A stretch of 64,000 nt of DNA. It comes from Elysia crispata (taxonomy: Eukaryota > Mollusca > Gastropoda > Plakobranchidae). The stretch's first letter is position 1. Each line of letters starts with the position of its first letter. The translations under genes and the position numbers were made by a program. The stretch spans positions 1-64,000 of the forward strand of contig JAWDGP010006814.1 in assembly GCA_033675545.1 (NCBI GenBank), read 5' to 3'. Under the pieces are notes generated by a model. It made no database searches, had not been told where the DNA came from, and worked only from the letters and a program-made list of their open reading frames with translations. This document shows positions 49,931-62,640 of this stretch, piece by piece.

Positions 49931-52744
49931 AGAAGTATAAAGCTTTTACTGTAAGATATAGGAAAATAAAATTTTTTCGGCATCTCGAAAAAGTTTCGAA
50001 ACAAGAAAAACTGAATAAAATAAAACCAGCAAGCACCAACACACACACACACCCACAATGATCTCATTTCTTATTTATTTTCACCCTCGTAAGCAGTAAA
50101 GCTTTAAAAAAAATTCTGCAAATGTTAAAAAAAATGTACAATTATTATGAAAATAAATGATTATCAATTTGTAGGAAACTTTTCTAGACAATATTTCACC
50201 AGAACACTATTATTTACAACATAGGGTAAATAATGTTTCCACCTTCTTTGACCAAAACAGTTATGGCGGCACCGAAAATTACGAAAATATCCGGGACTTC
50301 CCGAAGTGCCTGTCTGTGTCTCTGTCCGTTCCTTAATTTGTGGGCACTGGCACGGCCCTTCGTATTATTATGATTTAAAATGGTTCTAACATATTGAATG
50401 AAAGTGCTGAACAATAAGGAGCAGGGTTAAAAATTATGAAATACCTGGACTAAGGCCTTGCCATGACACTGGTGTTCATGTTTCAAGCACTGTTGCTCTC
50501 TTCATGCGGCTGTAAACTAACTGGAATCTTATCTTTAACCTTTGCTTTCCATACCGTTTTGTGTTCAACCAATATCAACTTATCGACAAATTCACGTTTT
50601 ACATATTTAAAAACAATTCTTTCTATGAAAAAGTTCATTTAAATTTTCAGGTAGTGGTGAGTTGAAGGGTTGGGTTGGCGATCTCCATAAAATGCTGTTT
50701 TCATTTAAAGTTTTCAAGTTCTGTGCGAGATTTTGTATACACAAAGAAAATAAAAGTTATTTACCAATACTGTCCGCTGAGATGTACCAGTTTGAATTGA
50801 AGACTTGCTAGACAACTGTAATGTTTATGACATGCGCCTACCCGTTCACATAAAGTATGCTGTGATCGATTTCTTCAAACGGGAGTTTATTAAATACATT
50901 TTGCCGTAATTTTAGTCAGGCGGCACATCACTCCAGACTTGAAGCAGCTCAATTCCATAGAGTGTTGAGCGTTATTACAGGTCACAGCGGTTGGATGTGG
51001 TTGTTACATGAGATTTCTGCTGAGCCAAAGCAAACGTTTCATGGATTTTTAACATATGTATGGCAAGTTCGACATTCTTCTGTATTTCTGTTGTTCAGAT
51101 TATTCTTGTTTATGGTTGGCTTTTTGAGCATGGAAATGAGAAACATCTAATGGCATGGAATAAGTTTTTACGTTACACTTATCAATAGACAGGTAAAATT
51201 TCCTGAAAAAAAATGGCAATTTACGAAAAGAGTAGGCGCTTAGTCCTTAAAGAATGCATTTAACAACAAAATCTTATTCAGATTTTGTCTGGAGCCCTGT
51301 CTATCATTGTGCTAATCGAATGTGCAAGATATTTTCCATTTTAGAGGAAATACAAGCTCACAAAACATTTTTCAGCTCTATTATAGTCTTGAATAGCAAG
51401 ATAATTGAATAGATCTTCTGAAATAGAATATTGTGGAATCCTCCTGCAGCACATTAAAAGCACTATTTGGGTGGATGTTTATATCTTGTTTTCTTGCCAT
51501 TAAAAGGCAAACAGTGCATCTTTACAAAACTAACGAGATTGTATAAATCAAGCTTGGAAAAATGTTAAAGATTGTACGGAAAGACCTGATAACATCTAAT
51601 AATTAGTGAAAATGTCTGAAATATTTTTTAATGAATGTGACGATCTATTCTACTACAATAGGACCTGAATAGTCAAATTTTGGTGCTGATTTTTAAGGAA
51701 ACTGCAGTCCTAACTTATGATGGCGTGATAATAATTCGAGAAATTTTGATAGATATCACAATCTTGGGTGTTGATTAGTATGATAGGTTACTAATTCCAC
51801 AGATTCTAACTATAGATAAGAGTATTACAAAGCGTGGAACAAGAGGAAAAGTCAGCAAACTATATTCTATGTAGGGAGAACACAACAAAAAATGACTTTA
51901 AACTTTCGCTATATCTCTGTTTGCTACAAAACCATAAATACTAGAGGCAAAAGCAGATGGATTAAACTCATTTAGAAGTTGTCAAGGAGTAAAACAAAAA
52001 AAAATGAAATGAACAAATCTGTAGATGCAAAAAAAAAATCTAAGATTTTTGCCTTTGTGCTTACAAAATGGTCGAAAAATTTTTTTTATTAAGAATGGTT
52101 ATTTCACGAAGCAGAGTCGTGACTCGAAGTCGTGATGCCGAAGAATGAACAAAATCTGAAATAATTTAGTGTCCCAAATCGATACAAATGATATTGTATT
52201 TAATTTGATAAGCCAGCGAATTCAGTGAAAAACATAGAAGAAATTCTTCTCTAACGATCTCTGTAAGTTTAATCCAACAACAGCTTCTAGAATCCTGATT
52301 CGAATAATTCTGATTAACGTGATTGTAAGTACAAAGATAGAGCGATCTAAAAATTTTAGTTTTATAATTTGGAGATCTAAGTTCCAATGCATCGAATTTT
52401 TAGTCCTTGTTCTACCAATTTTTTAATACATTTAATCTCTAACTCTTCAAAGATCTATTTTAGTAGCTTTTGAGACACCGTTTAGCGTTTAAAAGGAAAT
52501 GAAATTTTATTCATTGAGCTCACATGTGAAAGGATGATTCAATGATTTTAGTGAGGAAGCGCAGCCAGGGCTGTAGATTGCTTCGTCTCGAGATTGGTGA
52601 TTCTTGTGAAGTGTTGCCCTATCACTGGGATTAGGATACACACACGAAAACCGTGTTCTACGTCAGAAAAATATGTCTATAAAAAACTTGCCCTCTCATA
52701 CAAAGCTCTCCCCAAGTGAACAAAATACACCGACGTAACAGCCA
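49931..52744. other. long stretch without a supported gene
   Basis: Mostly AT-rich. At 50263 (+) a 36-codon frame starts MAAPKITKISGT and stops at about 50373; the minus strand of the same patch is also open (50414-50214). Neither shows a domain. No transposon domain seen. Confidence 0.45.
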
Positions 52745-53372
52745 CAGGGCCGTCTAGATTATGGAGTTACATACACCTACTTTGTTTTGTTGCGACCAGG
52801 GCCTTATAGGTTATGGGGTAACATACACCTACTTTGTTTTGTTGCGACCAGGGACGTCTAAGCTATGGGGTTACATACACCTACTTTGTTTTGTTGCGAC
52901 CAGGGCCGTCTAGATTATGGAGTTACATACACCTACTTTGTTTTGTTGCGACCAGGGCCTTAAAGATTATGGGGTTACATACACCTACTTTGTTTTGTTG
53001 CGAACAGGGCCGTCTAAGCTATGGGGTTGCATACACCTACTTTGTTTTGTTCCGACCAGGGCCGTCTAGATTACGGGGTTACATACACATAATTTTTTTT
53101 GTTCCCACCACGGCCTTATAGATTATGGGGTTACATACAACTACTTTGTTTTTGGTGCGACCAGGGCCTTATAGATTACGGGGTTACATACACCTACTTT
53201 GTTTTGTTCTGAACAGGGCTTTATAGATTATGGGGTTACATACACCTACTTTTTTTTGTTCCGAACAGGGCTTTATTTATGATGGGGTTACATACACCTA
53301 CTTTTTTTTGGTTGCGAACAAGGCCGTCTAGATCATGGGGTTACTTACACCTACTTTGGCGTTTTGCTGCGA
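52745..53372. repeat. 52-bp minisatellite array (~12 units)
   Basis: Units of 52 bp around GGGGTTACATACACCTACTT and TTGCGACCAGGGCC, alternating GTCTAGATTATG and TTATAGATTATG variants. Several units have expanded T runs. Confidence 0.95.
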
Positions 53373-53465
53373 CTATATATACTATATATACTATATATAC
53401 TATATATACTATATATACTATATATACTATATATACTATATATACTATATATACTATATATATAT
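53373..53465. repeat. 9-bp (CTATATATA)n array
   Basis: About ten 9-bp units directly abutting the 52-bp array, starting where the last 52-bp unit ends in GCGACTATA. Confidence 0.95.
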
Positions 53466-55060
53466 GCTCCAACGGGCTACGGATGTTCGCTTTGCACTCG
53501 AGACTTGCTCAAGAGATGACTTACTCAACCAATAGTGCATTTCAAACTATAATCTTTTTTTTTAATCAGTTCTAAATAAAACATAATTATGATATCAAGA
53601 TGCTAATGTATACAAAGGAACGATGACGGCAAGAGATATTGTAGACTAAAATCAAGATAAGTAGATGTCCAAAGAAGCAGCGCCTGGAAAAAAAATCGAT
53701 AGGAAGAAAAGGACTACCCGATAGACATACATAAATAAATAAATTGATAACAAGAGAGACATAAAAGTAAAAGAAAAAAGGGAAAGAAGTAGACGAAGAG
53801 GTGAAAAAAAAAAGAGAAAAAGTGTTAGCTTGAGAGAAAAAGAAAGATTGATAAATACACAGGTAAATTGGTATAAAATAAGAATTGGTTAGATTGGCAG
53901 GGGACAATGCTTAAAGGAAAATATGAATCAACAGATAAGGAAGGAGAGACATCCTCCAGAAGTAAAAGGAAGTGGAAAAGATCGTGAATGGTCCTTGGTT
54001 TGCAGGAAATCCAAAGGATTTTAATCGAAGTTCTTCATATTTTTGTGTTCTGACTGCTTCATTATTTGGAAATACTGAGATTCGTCTTGAAGATTGTTGA
54101 TTTGTTTAAGAATTAAAACTTTTTGTTAGGACCTTACTGCCGCGACTGGCATTACGGTGTTAATTCTATCTACAGATACCCTGAACAGGTCGGGCCTTTA
54201 TGTCACATTCTCTGTGCTGCTATTGGGTGAAGGCTGAATTTCATATCCCACTCAACAGACTAAATACTCGAAAACATCTTAAAACATTGCCTAAATTATA
54301 GAGTGAGCTTCTCTTCCTAACGTATTGCACAGAGTTAGGCAGAGTGAAGCTGATAATGTCAAACCTGCCTTTACTGTGTCTTTAAATAAGGCTAAGCGTG
54401 ATTTCAAAAAATCAAAATTTAATGGATTTGAACGATATCACAACTATTAATATTGCCGGAAAAGAATAAAAGTCGTCAAGTGGCTAGCATAGAAAACAGT
54501 GAAAGCAAAGTTAGGATTCTTATTTGTGTTTCTAACATGTGGTCGGAGATACTCCAAGCTGTCGAGTGTAAATGGCTTACACTAGGTGGAAGTGGGGGGG
54601 GGCAGTTCTCTTTTTAAGTTTACAAAAGTTCAAAACATGTATTTACACATTGCGAGCGTTTAATTATCTCCTTTTTTCTAAGGTGACGAATCCAAGTGTC
54701 TTTTCTAGGTCTCAAACTCCTCTGCAATACAAAATATTCCAACACAAGCCGAAATATGTTATAAAGTGCAAAACTTGGAGCACAATTTGAAGCCAACAAG
54801 CCTGAGAGACTTTAAAATGAAATTTGTCTCTCTGGTTTGCCAATTACTGCAAATATCACATTAAGGATTTAATGCCGTTTGGGGGAAAACACTCAAGGGC
54901 CGTTAATGTAAACGCTTTGAATCAGGTATTTTTTAATGTTTTTAGTTGTCAACATTTCATCCACTATATCTGAAAATAAACTATAGTTAAGAAAACAACT
55001 ATATATTATTGGATTTAGATTGAAATTCTTACAACAGAAAATAAAGGCTCTCGTGCCATA
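53466..55060. other. no gene seen
   Basis: Includes a purine-rich segment (53640-53960) whose minus-strand frame is low complexity. No supported feature. Confidence 0.45.
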
Positions 55061-55069
55061 GATTTGGGT

Positions 55070-55330
55070 TGAGCTTGTTGTGACGTAACAAAAAAGGTGC
55101 AGCTCTGGTGAGTCCCAGTTATGACAGAAGATAGGGCATGTCTGCAGGGAACATAATGGGCCTCATTGATAACCCAGACCATCTGGACTTGTCGCCGCCA
55201 CTGTTCCCTGAAGAGAGGCGTGCCATTTGTCAGTCACCTGACCTGAGCGCTTCCATTTTGCCGCCCGTTTAAAAGCCTGGGCTGCCCGATGTGAGCACTA
55301 GCAAAGTGTGCGACGTGGCCTGAGGAGTGC
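55070..55330 (+). promoter_or_regulatory. promoter-like GC-richer island
   Basis: Stands out from AT-rich flanks. It contains a CRE-like TGACGTAA (about 55080), E-box-like CACCTGAC (about 55235), and TTTAAAAG at 55268-55275 inside GC-rich flanks, like a TATA core. A 44-codon ORF (ATG 55138) also spans it. A candidate exon lies 240 bp downstream. Motif evidence only. Confidence 0.25.
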
Positions 55331-55568
55331 AGCGGTTTGGCTCACCCTCTCGTGTGGGCCAGGGATTTGCCGGTAGTTTACCCTTATCTGGAATCAAAGA
55401 AACTCTCCTGAAAATTCATAACCTTTCTATACAGCAAGTATCGCCTCAATCGAAGATGATGTTTCTCAGCTTCTCAATGTTCAAGTAGCTCAACGTCAAA
55501 GGTGCAGTAAAGAGAGATACAAAAGAAAGCGAAAAGAACGTAAAAAAAACTTTCACTAAAAATTTCAG

Positions 55569-55765
55569 TTTTGAGCGATACTGCAAAATTCAGTAAAGGA
55601 ATAATTCCTGTAAAGTTTGAAACATCAAAACACTTTCAAGGCCAACTCGTGAAGAAAGAAAGTTTAGCAAGAGTCAATCTGCCGGCTCGCTTGGTGCTCG
55701 ACAAGACCAGCAGACAATCCTTCAGCGCCGCCTACATAGGAAGAGAGAAACAAAAACTCAAGTTG
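55569..55765 (+). CDS. candidate coding exon, product unknown
   Basis: Bounded by AAATTTCAG and by TTG followed by GTAAGTCG, the 197-bp segment is fully open in one frame (phase 2 entry) and encodes a basic sequence including GIIPVKFETSKHFQGQ and NLPARLVLDKTSRQSF. Codon use is more GC-rich than the surroundings, and the reading frame after the donor quickly becomes hydrophobic low-information sequence, as expected for an intron. I recognise no domain and could not find partner exons, so it is a single-exon hypothesis linked only by proximity to the promoter-like island upstream. Confidence 0.35.
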
Positions 55766-55861
55766 GTAAGTCGATTGGTGGTATTAATCTCCGTTCCTAT
55801 TTTGTTTTTGTTTTGGTCCATTTTTTGTATTTATTTATTAATTATTCCTGCAATTTGATAG

Positions 55862-55909
55862 TCTTTGTTTGTCTGTCTGTCTCTGTCTTCCTATCAGTCT
55901 ATCTGTCTG

Positions 55910-55940
<31 letters not shown>

Positions 55941-55942
55941 GT
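55862..55942. repeat. (GTCT)n/(ATCT)n microsatellite
   Basis: Tetranucleotide GTCT then TATC repeats. Confidence 0.95.
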
Positions 55943-57107
55943 ATTTTCAATAAATATAGAGTGTTTCCTTACTAGGAAAAACTTCTGAGTGATTCAGCTT
56001 TACCATAAACAAAAATGTTAGAAATTAAACCAGAGGTGTTTAGATTAAATATAGAGTGTTCCAAATTAAGACAATAAATTAGAAAAATTCGGCTCTGAAA
56101 TAAGCAAAAAAATCCGTTGTGTGTAAATACATAATGTTCGCTGCTTTGCAATGATATCATCAACCTTCCACTGGATTTCTTCCAAATCAACAGGGACGTC
56201 CCTAATTTTGGGCGAATGAAGTGAATATAATAATTAAACAGGGAAAAATTTTGTCAATAAAGTGTTCTGCCGAAGTTGTCAAAAAGCAGGATTTGACGTG
56301 AGATGAGTAAAAGTTCACAGGAAGCATGTTTTACATGATACTATTGGAAAACAAAGACAATAGACTTGGAAGTTGGAACACCTGTCTCGTATGAGACAAC
56401 TTAGTCATGTCGCGCGGAGTTGAAGCTCATTTGGCCCTGCTTTTCCTCGAGATTTACTTTACAGAAAATGAATGTTCTGCCAGTAAGTTTTATTACGATA
56501 GACTTTAGGATTTTAAAGTTTTAGCTGCTGTAAACTATACTTCATATTTCGGTGTCAATGTATGGTTTTTATGCAAGCAAACTTCCTGATTTTGTGTGCG
56601 TGTGTGTTTGTTTTGTGCACTTTCAGCAAAGATGATTGGAAATTCAGACGAATTGCAGAAAATAGAACGCCATACTGAGCCACCGATGAACACAGTTACA
56701 AACTTTTAACACGACATCTAACACAATCAGGAAAAAAACCAAGAATGTACTTCTACATATAATGGAGCTAGGCGAAAAATGAGGACCATCTAAGCACGTA
56801 TTTCTAGACCAACTTGGAACGTCTAATTTATTACAAAGTTGTAAAATGCCCTTAAGATTGGAGTGGTAATATTATTTTTCACCGAAATAGTATTTTTCGA
56901 AAATTAAAGGCAAAAATGTGATTATTATTTCTTAAAAGTGAAAGGCAAATGTGCAAACTATTTCCTGTAAGCACAGCTGGGCAGGGGTAGCAAGAATGAA
57001 ACTGAAAGTACGCATACAAAGTAGGTGGCGGTAGATCTAAAACCGTCTGGAATAGATCTAGATCTAGATCTACATGATATAGTAATAGATCAAATAAAGA
57101 TTCTAAA
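55943..57107. other. no gene seen
   Basis: AT-rich unique sequence; ends in an AGATCTAGATCTAG patch at about 57056-57070. Confidence 0.45.
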
Positions 57108-57450
57108 AATGTTGCTTCGAAATAGATCCTAGATCTAAGACCTAGATATTTATAGCAGATAGACTCAAATCTAGATTTTACTTTTAGGCTCACAGATTTT
57201 TTAAAACTTTCCTTATACCTGTATGTAGGTTTATATAACTGCGCGACTAAGAACTTACGCAAGGCAGTGTACTTTTATGCACTCAATGCGAAAATTCAAA
57301 GCCTTTAGAAAGAACTAAAAACATTGTGAAAGTAGAATTAGTCAATTTCCTTTATTCCAAAAGGATTTTACTCCTTTATTTAAAGTTTGTGGAGGCAAAT
57401 GTCTAGATCATTTTAATAAAAGGATAGATATCAAGATCATTTATAAGCCT
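57108..57450 (-). repeat. dispersed repeat, copy 2
   Basis: Reverse-complement partner of 49455-49930. The minus frame 57262-56879 overlaps it and is not considered coding. Confidence 0.75.
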
Positions 57451-59114
57451 TTTTAAGGGTAGGTGCTGCTAACAAAAAAAAAAACAACCCATAATCTATA
57501 ATTGACCATCTAGAGACTTAATTCTTGGTGAAAATATGTAGTAGGGTTCCAAATTAGAAAAAAATATTTGAAACCCACACAGACATAACTGGCTGCCATG
57601 GTAATGGCGGCCATGTTGGAAATTATACATCTTATAGCGCTAAATTTAACAAGTTGTTTTGTACGGGCAAATTTTGAATTACGCAATTATCAGCACAAAA
57701 TGCACCATAAAATAGGCAAAAACTGATATATCAAGAAAAGCTTCAAACACAACGTAGAAAATGTACTCAGCAATATATGTACAGCATTTGGAGTAATTGT
57801 TGATAGTAGATATCGAGTTTTAGCGAAAATGGTGCGCAAAATGCAATTAAAAATGTAATGTCGAGTTGAATAGCTTGAATTGTTAGGAAGAAGTTGTGAT
57901 GGTGTCTGGCACAGAAAATGTATTCGAAATTAACATTTCAGTAGGTAAAAATAGCCAGCTTTGGTCATTTTCTTCACACTTTTGACGATGAAAACGGATA
58001 CTTTGAGCATAAAATTTTACCAAAAATGACATTTTTAGACAATTTTGTATATTTCAACATCTTATAAATTCAACCATTCTATTTAGAAATACTTTTGTTT
58101 CACCAAATGATCCAAAAGCTATAATGGTCAAAATTGAAAAAATTCCAGTAGCACCTGCGCTTAATACGCACACCTACCCCAGCTCCGATAAATTGACACC
58201 AGGGTCCCTCAGTTTGTAAGCATAACTTGTTAATTGTATTCCTTCTCTTTATAATGTATTTGTGGTACAAGCGGATCTGAGATTGAGGGGTCGGAAGGAG
58301 GTTCATGAGAAACCATTTAGAGAACAAAAGTTCAAGAATAACGCGTGGGGTTGCAACTGTGAAGTAGAGGCAAACGTTTCATATCACGTGTATCATGCTT
58401 TATACAACCAGCCGACCACACAAAAAATGTCTGAAATCTGTCTATGTGAGGTACGTAAACTCAAGACTTAGATGGTGAGAGAATTCAATCCGATCGTTGG
58501 TGTTTTGTCGTGAAGTTTTCATGGCGGGTACTAAAAACTGTCGGGTAAGGCTGGTGAGCCGGAGCTCAGGACTCCGAGGTAAACTGTGGGACGGACCGCA
58601 GAATTTGATGGTGAGAAGGAAACATAGATGTCAGGGTTAGATTGTCGAGGCGCGAGAATGGGTCGCAGAGGTAAAGATGTCACGTGATTGAAAGAAACAA
58701 ATAAAAGACACAATACAACATGGGTTGAAGTGGTTACAACTGAATAAGCCAAGCTCTGCAGTTGTTGCCCCAAAAATTCTCACAGGAAATGAAATCTTTG
58801 GTGTTTAAGTTCTTCTTGTAAAGCATAAGAAGGAACATTATTGTCAGTGAACTGTAAAACGTGCATGCAATTCAGTCTAGTCAAGTGTAGAACATGGAAA
58901 AGATTGTAGTATATAAATCAAGCGCGTAACGTTAAAATATGGTAGTTATGCTGAAGTTTCAAGTACGGGGTATTACAGATGTTTAAAACAATGGTTGTCA
59001 ACAATCACTGCATCTGCATTCAGAAATAGTATAAACGAGGACGCGCGGTTTTAAAGATAAAAGATCAGCGTTTCGGAAATTTGTTTTTAGATGGAATAGA
59101 TAATATTGAATTTT
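57451..59114. other. no certain gene; weak exon candidate at 58262-58448
   Basis: At 58262-58448 (+) an open segment with WGCNCEVEANVSYHVYHALY ends at a GTACGT donor. Four cysteines in two CxC pairs are visible, but no acceptor or family is recognised. The rest is AT-rich with no supported feature. Confidence 0.25.
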
Positions 59115-59600
59115 GAAGGGGTTAGAGATTAGTGTTTTGGGTTCTGTCTTTAGACAAGAGCGGTAATATTAATGAAGACCACGTGATATGGAGGGGCTAG
59201 AGGTCAGTCTTTTGGGTTCTGTCTTTAGACAAGAGCGGTAATATTAATGAAGACCACGTGATATGGAGGGGCTAGAGGTCAGTGTTTTGGGTTCTGTCTT
59301 TAGACAAGAGCGGTAATTTTAATGAAGACCACGTGATATGGAGGGACTAGAGGTCAGTCTTTTGGGTTCTGTCTTTAGACAAGAGCGGTTATATTAATGA
59401 AGACCACGTGATATGGAGGGGCTAGAGGTCAGTCTTTTGGGTTCTGTCTTTAGACAAGAGCGGTAATATTAATGAAGACCACGTGATATGGAGGGCATAG
59501 AGATCTTTGTTTTGGGTTCTGTCTTTAGAGAATTAATGAAGACCACGTGATATTGAGGGGCTAGAGATCAGTCTTTTGGCTTCTGTCTTTAGACCATAGT
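59115..59600. repeat. 75-bp minisatellite array (~6 units)
   Basis: Units of 75 bp around TTTTGGGTTCTGTCTTTAGA and GAAGACCACGTGATATGGAG, nearly identical except for a shortened unit near 59530. Each unit holds a CACGTG E-box. Confidence 0.95.
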
Positions 59601-60984
59601 GTTGATGGTAAATAATCTTCGTCAAATGGTAAGAAATGGCAATTCATGTACCTCTGGTATCACATCATTAGCAGAAGAAGCTCAAAGTTTAGCTAACTTC
59701 AGTGCATAAATGTGAAATGTGAGCAAAAATGTTTTAGAATTTCTAGAGCTTTCTCTAAACTGATTAGAGGAGGCTGTACAACCTTATTTTGTTTGTGTCG
59801 GTCGGTGCGCACTGCAGTTGAAACTTCAATTGAGTTAACCACAAGCTGCGTGAATATCTTCACCTGCCGGTTCTCACGTTCGAAAATCTTAGTTGAGCAA
59901 CTTGTTTCCTTTGAAGCAATTTGGAATATGTAAATTGTCACGAGAAAATGAGTAGAATACATGAATGGAACAGATTTGGTGATCTGTTTGGCTTCGTTTT
60001 TCTAGGAATATGAAATTGCCATACATGACTCGTCTATAGGAAAAAAAATCGCTGAAGTCCCCTTGTAGGAATTGCCAACTGTTTAATTCGGACAAAAAAG
60101 TCAATGCTGCATCATTTTGATCGACTTTCATAAAAAATAGATTGACTCAATAATGACTGGTTGACCTATCACACGATTTCGACTCTAATTTAAACTAACT
60201 CTGATCGATTTATCTAGAGAAAAAAAAAGAATTATATAATTCAAACGAGAATATTCTCAATACCACGCTTTTATGTTATCGGGACCCTTAATATACTATT
60301 TTACTCTTTGTTCTTTGAAACTTAGAGTAAGAATAATATAGCTAAAAAAACAAAGATGATTTCATTTCTTGTTCCATAGATAGGATCTTTATCGTGTAAA
60401 AGAGAAATTTTTTTGACTTTATTAAGAACCTGATGGAATTCGGGTTCTCGTGACCAAAACCGCGCTCTCTGCTCCAAATGATTTTCATGTCTGAAGTCTT
60501 TCAACCTTCAAGATATGAATGACAGCTGCGTATTTCATTTTTACAAATATTTTCTTTTTATTTCTTGAACAAGTCTGTTTATTTCCATTTGATAAAGAAA
60601 TGAAATTGGCCGAAAATAAGACAAACTATAGAATTGGCTCTTCTTTTAAAGAGTGCAAATGTTTTAGTAAAATAGTGGTTAGCAGGTCAAATCGTTTAGA
60701 GAATGATATTTTCGAAGACTTATGATATCTTCTTGAAAGCCATAGGCTCTGCTTATAGTTTTTTAGATTTTTCGAGCGCATGCAGCAGTAATATCTGGAC
60801 TGAGTAACAAATCTTTCAAAAGAACATGCATTAGATTTATGTTGTCAAGCGCGGCAGTTAAAATCAGAAAAAAAACTACAATAAATGACACAATATTGAT
60901 GGTTTTCCATTAAGTAATAATTTTTGGACAGTGCTTATCTCATCTGACTATGTAGCATAGCTGTTTGTGAAACCTTAGTGCTCA
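59601..60984. other. no gene seen
   Basis: AT-rich; short overlapping frames on both strands without recognisable domains. Confidence 0.45.
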
Positions 60985-61480
60985 AATTTTGAACTATACG
61001 GCAGAAGAATGGAGCAAACAATGAACAAAAGCATTGAAGAATTCTTTGAGATGAAAACTTGTTCACCCACCGGAAACCCTAAGTCCGATAACGGTAACAT
61101 CATGTTGGAAGAAGAAAAATTCCTAGACAGATGGGCAGTGTACATAAGTGACTTTATGAAAACCACAGAAAAGATTACAATATATTGAAGCGCAATTTTG
61201 ATGGTCCATCTATCATGAAAAATGATATCCGGGCAGCAACAAGAGAGATGAAAGTAGGTAAAGCAACTGGCCCACAAACAATATCAGTGAAGCTTTCAAA
61301 AGCATTTGAAGGCAATGGAATTAAAAAAATCGCAACATTACTCAATTAAATCTATGTACATGTCAGATTTCGCCAGGCATCTCCAAATCTATATTTTTAG
61401 TACTGCCAAAGAAACCCGGGGCAACACAGTGTCCATTAAAAGTAGAACGATCAGTCTTATGAGTTATATAGTTCATATTT
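60985..61480 (+). pseudogene. decayed LINE reverse-transcriptase fragment
   Basis: Plus-strand broken frames parallel the linker and fingers region of the LINE at 5.3-7.8 kb: an EEEKFLDRWAVYISDF-like piece (cf. DVLSRWSEYIGGLF), DIRAATREMKVGKATGP (cf. AAIRKMKRGKATGP), an LPKKPGATQCP-like piece (cf. LPKIPGATECE) and a SLMSYI-like piece (cf. SLMSHI). Several stops and frameshifts are needed to read them in order. It covers only the region before RT motif A; the catalytic part is absent. Confidence 0.7.
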
Positions 61481-62125
61481 GGCATAATAAACGTACAAAT
61501 TATTTGAAGACCTTTTTTTAGTTGACTTGGTCATAACCGGAACCAAAGTGTTTGGAAGACTCACCTCTGAATAGTTAAATGAAATTTGAAACGTGACACC
61601 AGTCATTGTCAAGATTTAAAACTCGTCTGATTACTTAAGTTTCAGTGCTGTTGGATAAGGTCCCCTACTTAGTAGTTACTATCTTTTTCACTGTATGAGA
61701 GAAAGTGCCCCTTGGATTCAAATAGACAAACTTGGAATATAAGAGAGTTTCAAACTGACATCCATCATAAACGATTTGCCGACACGCACAGGACAGTAGG
61801 AGCTTGCAGTGACTTTAGCACAGCCTTCGTCAAGTGTGCGTTAAGATACCTGCTGCCAACTTGGGACAACCTGATGTCATTCAATAAAATTGGAATGGAG
61901 AATATGATAGTTTATAGGTTTTGACAGAAAGTATGATTGAGAAGGAAATTTTTGCAAGTGCGTGCATCATTTTTTAATTAAATGAAAAGAACGTAGGCTA
62001 ATATTTGTGCTGCCCACTTTCCATAACAGTGCAACCAGCAAGGGGGAGACTACCTGGATAGAAACAGTGCAAGGTTTAAATTACGGTTATATTCCTGGAA
62101 TTTCGGATCGTGCGATGCGGGTTGT
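61481..62125. other. no gene seen
   Basis: Short frames only (for example 61712-61924 +); no later RT motif of the LINE fragment is recognisable. Confidence 0.4.
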
Positions 62126-62129
62126 CTGG

Positions 62130-62640
62130 AAGGATCATTAAAGGGATGAAGTATGGGTTTTCCCCTGAAATACAAAGTGGCAAAATGCGGACTATCTGGA
62201 CGGTATCATTACACGGAACAGGTATCGGTTTTTCCCTGGAATACAAAATGACAAAATGCGGACTATCTGGACAGTATCATTACATGGAACAGGTATCGGT
62301 TCTCCCCTGGAATTCAAAATGGAAAAATGCGGGCTATCTGGACAGTATCATTACATGGAACAGGTATCGGTTCTCCCCTGGAATTCAAAATGGAAAAATG
62401 CGGGCTATCTGGACAGTATCACTACATGGAAACATGGAACAGGTATCGGTTCTCCCCTGGAATTCAAAATGGAAAAATGCGGACTATCTGGACAGTATCA
62501 TTACATGGAACAGGTATCGGTTCTCCCCTGGAATTCAAAATGGAAAAATGCGGACTATCTGGACAGTATCATTACATGGAACAGGTATCGGTTTTCCCCT
62601 GGAATTCAAAATGGCGAAATGCGGACTATCTGGTACCAGG
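62130..62640. repeat. 71-bp minisatellite array (~7 units)
   Basis: Units of 71 bp around GGACAGTATCATTACATGGA and GGTATCGGTTCTCCCCTGGA; one unit carries a small ACATGGAA duplication. Three overlapping plus frames with a 71-residue period are artefacts of a stop-free unit. Confidence 0.95.
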
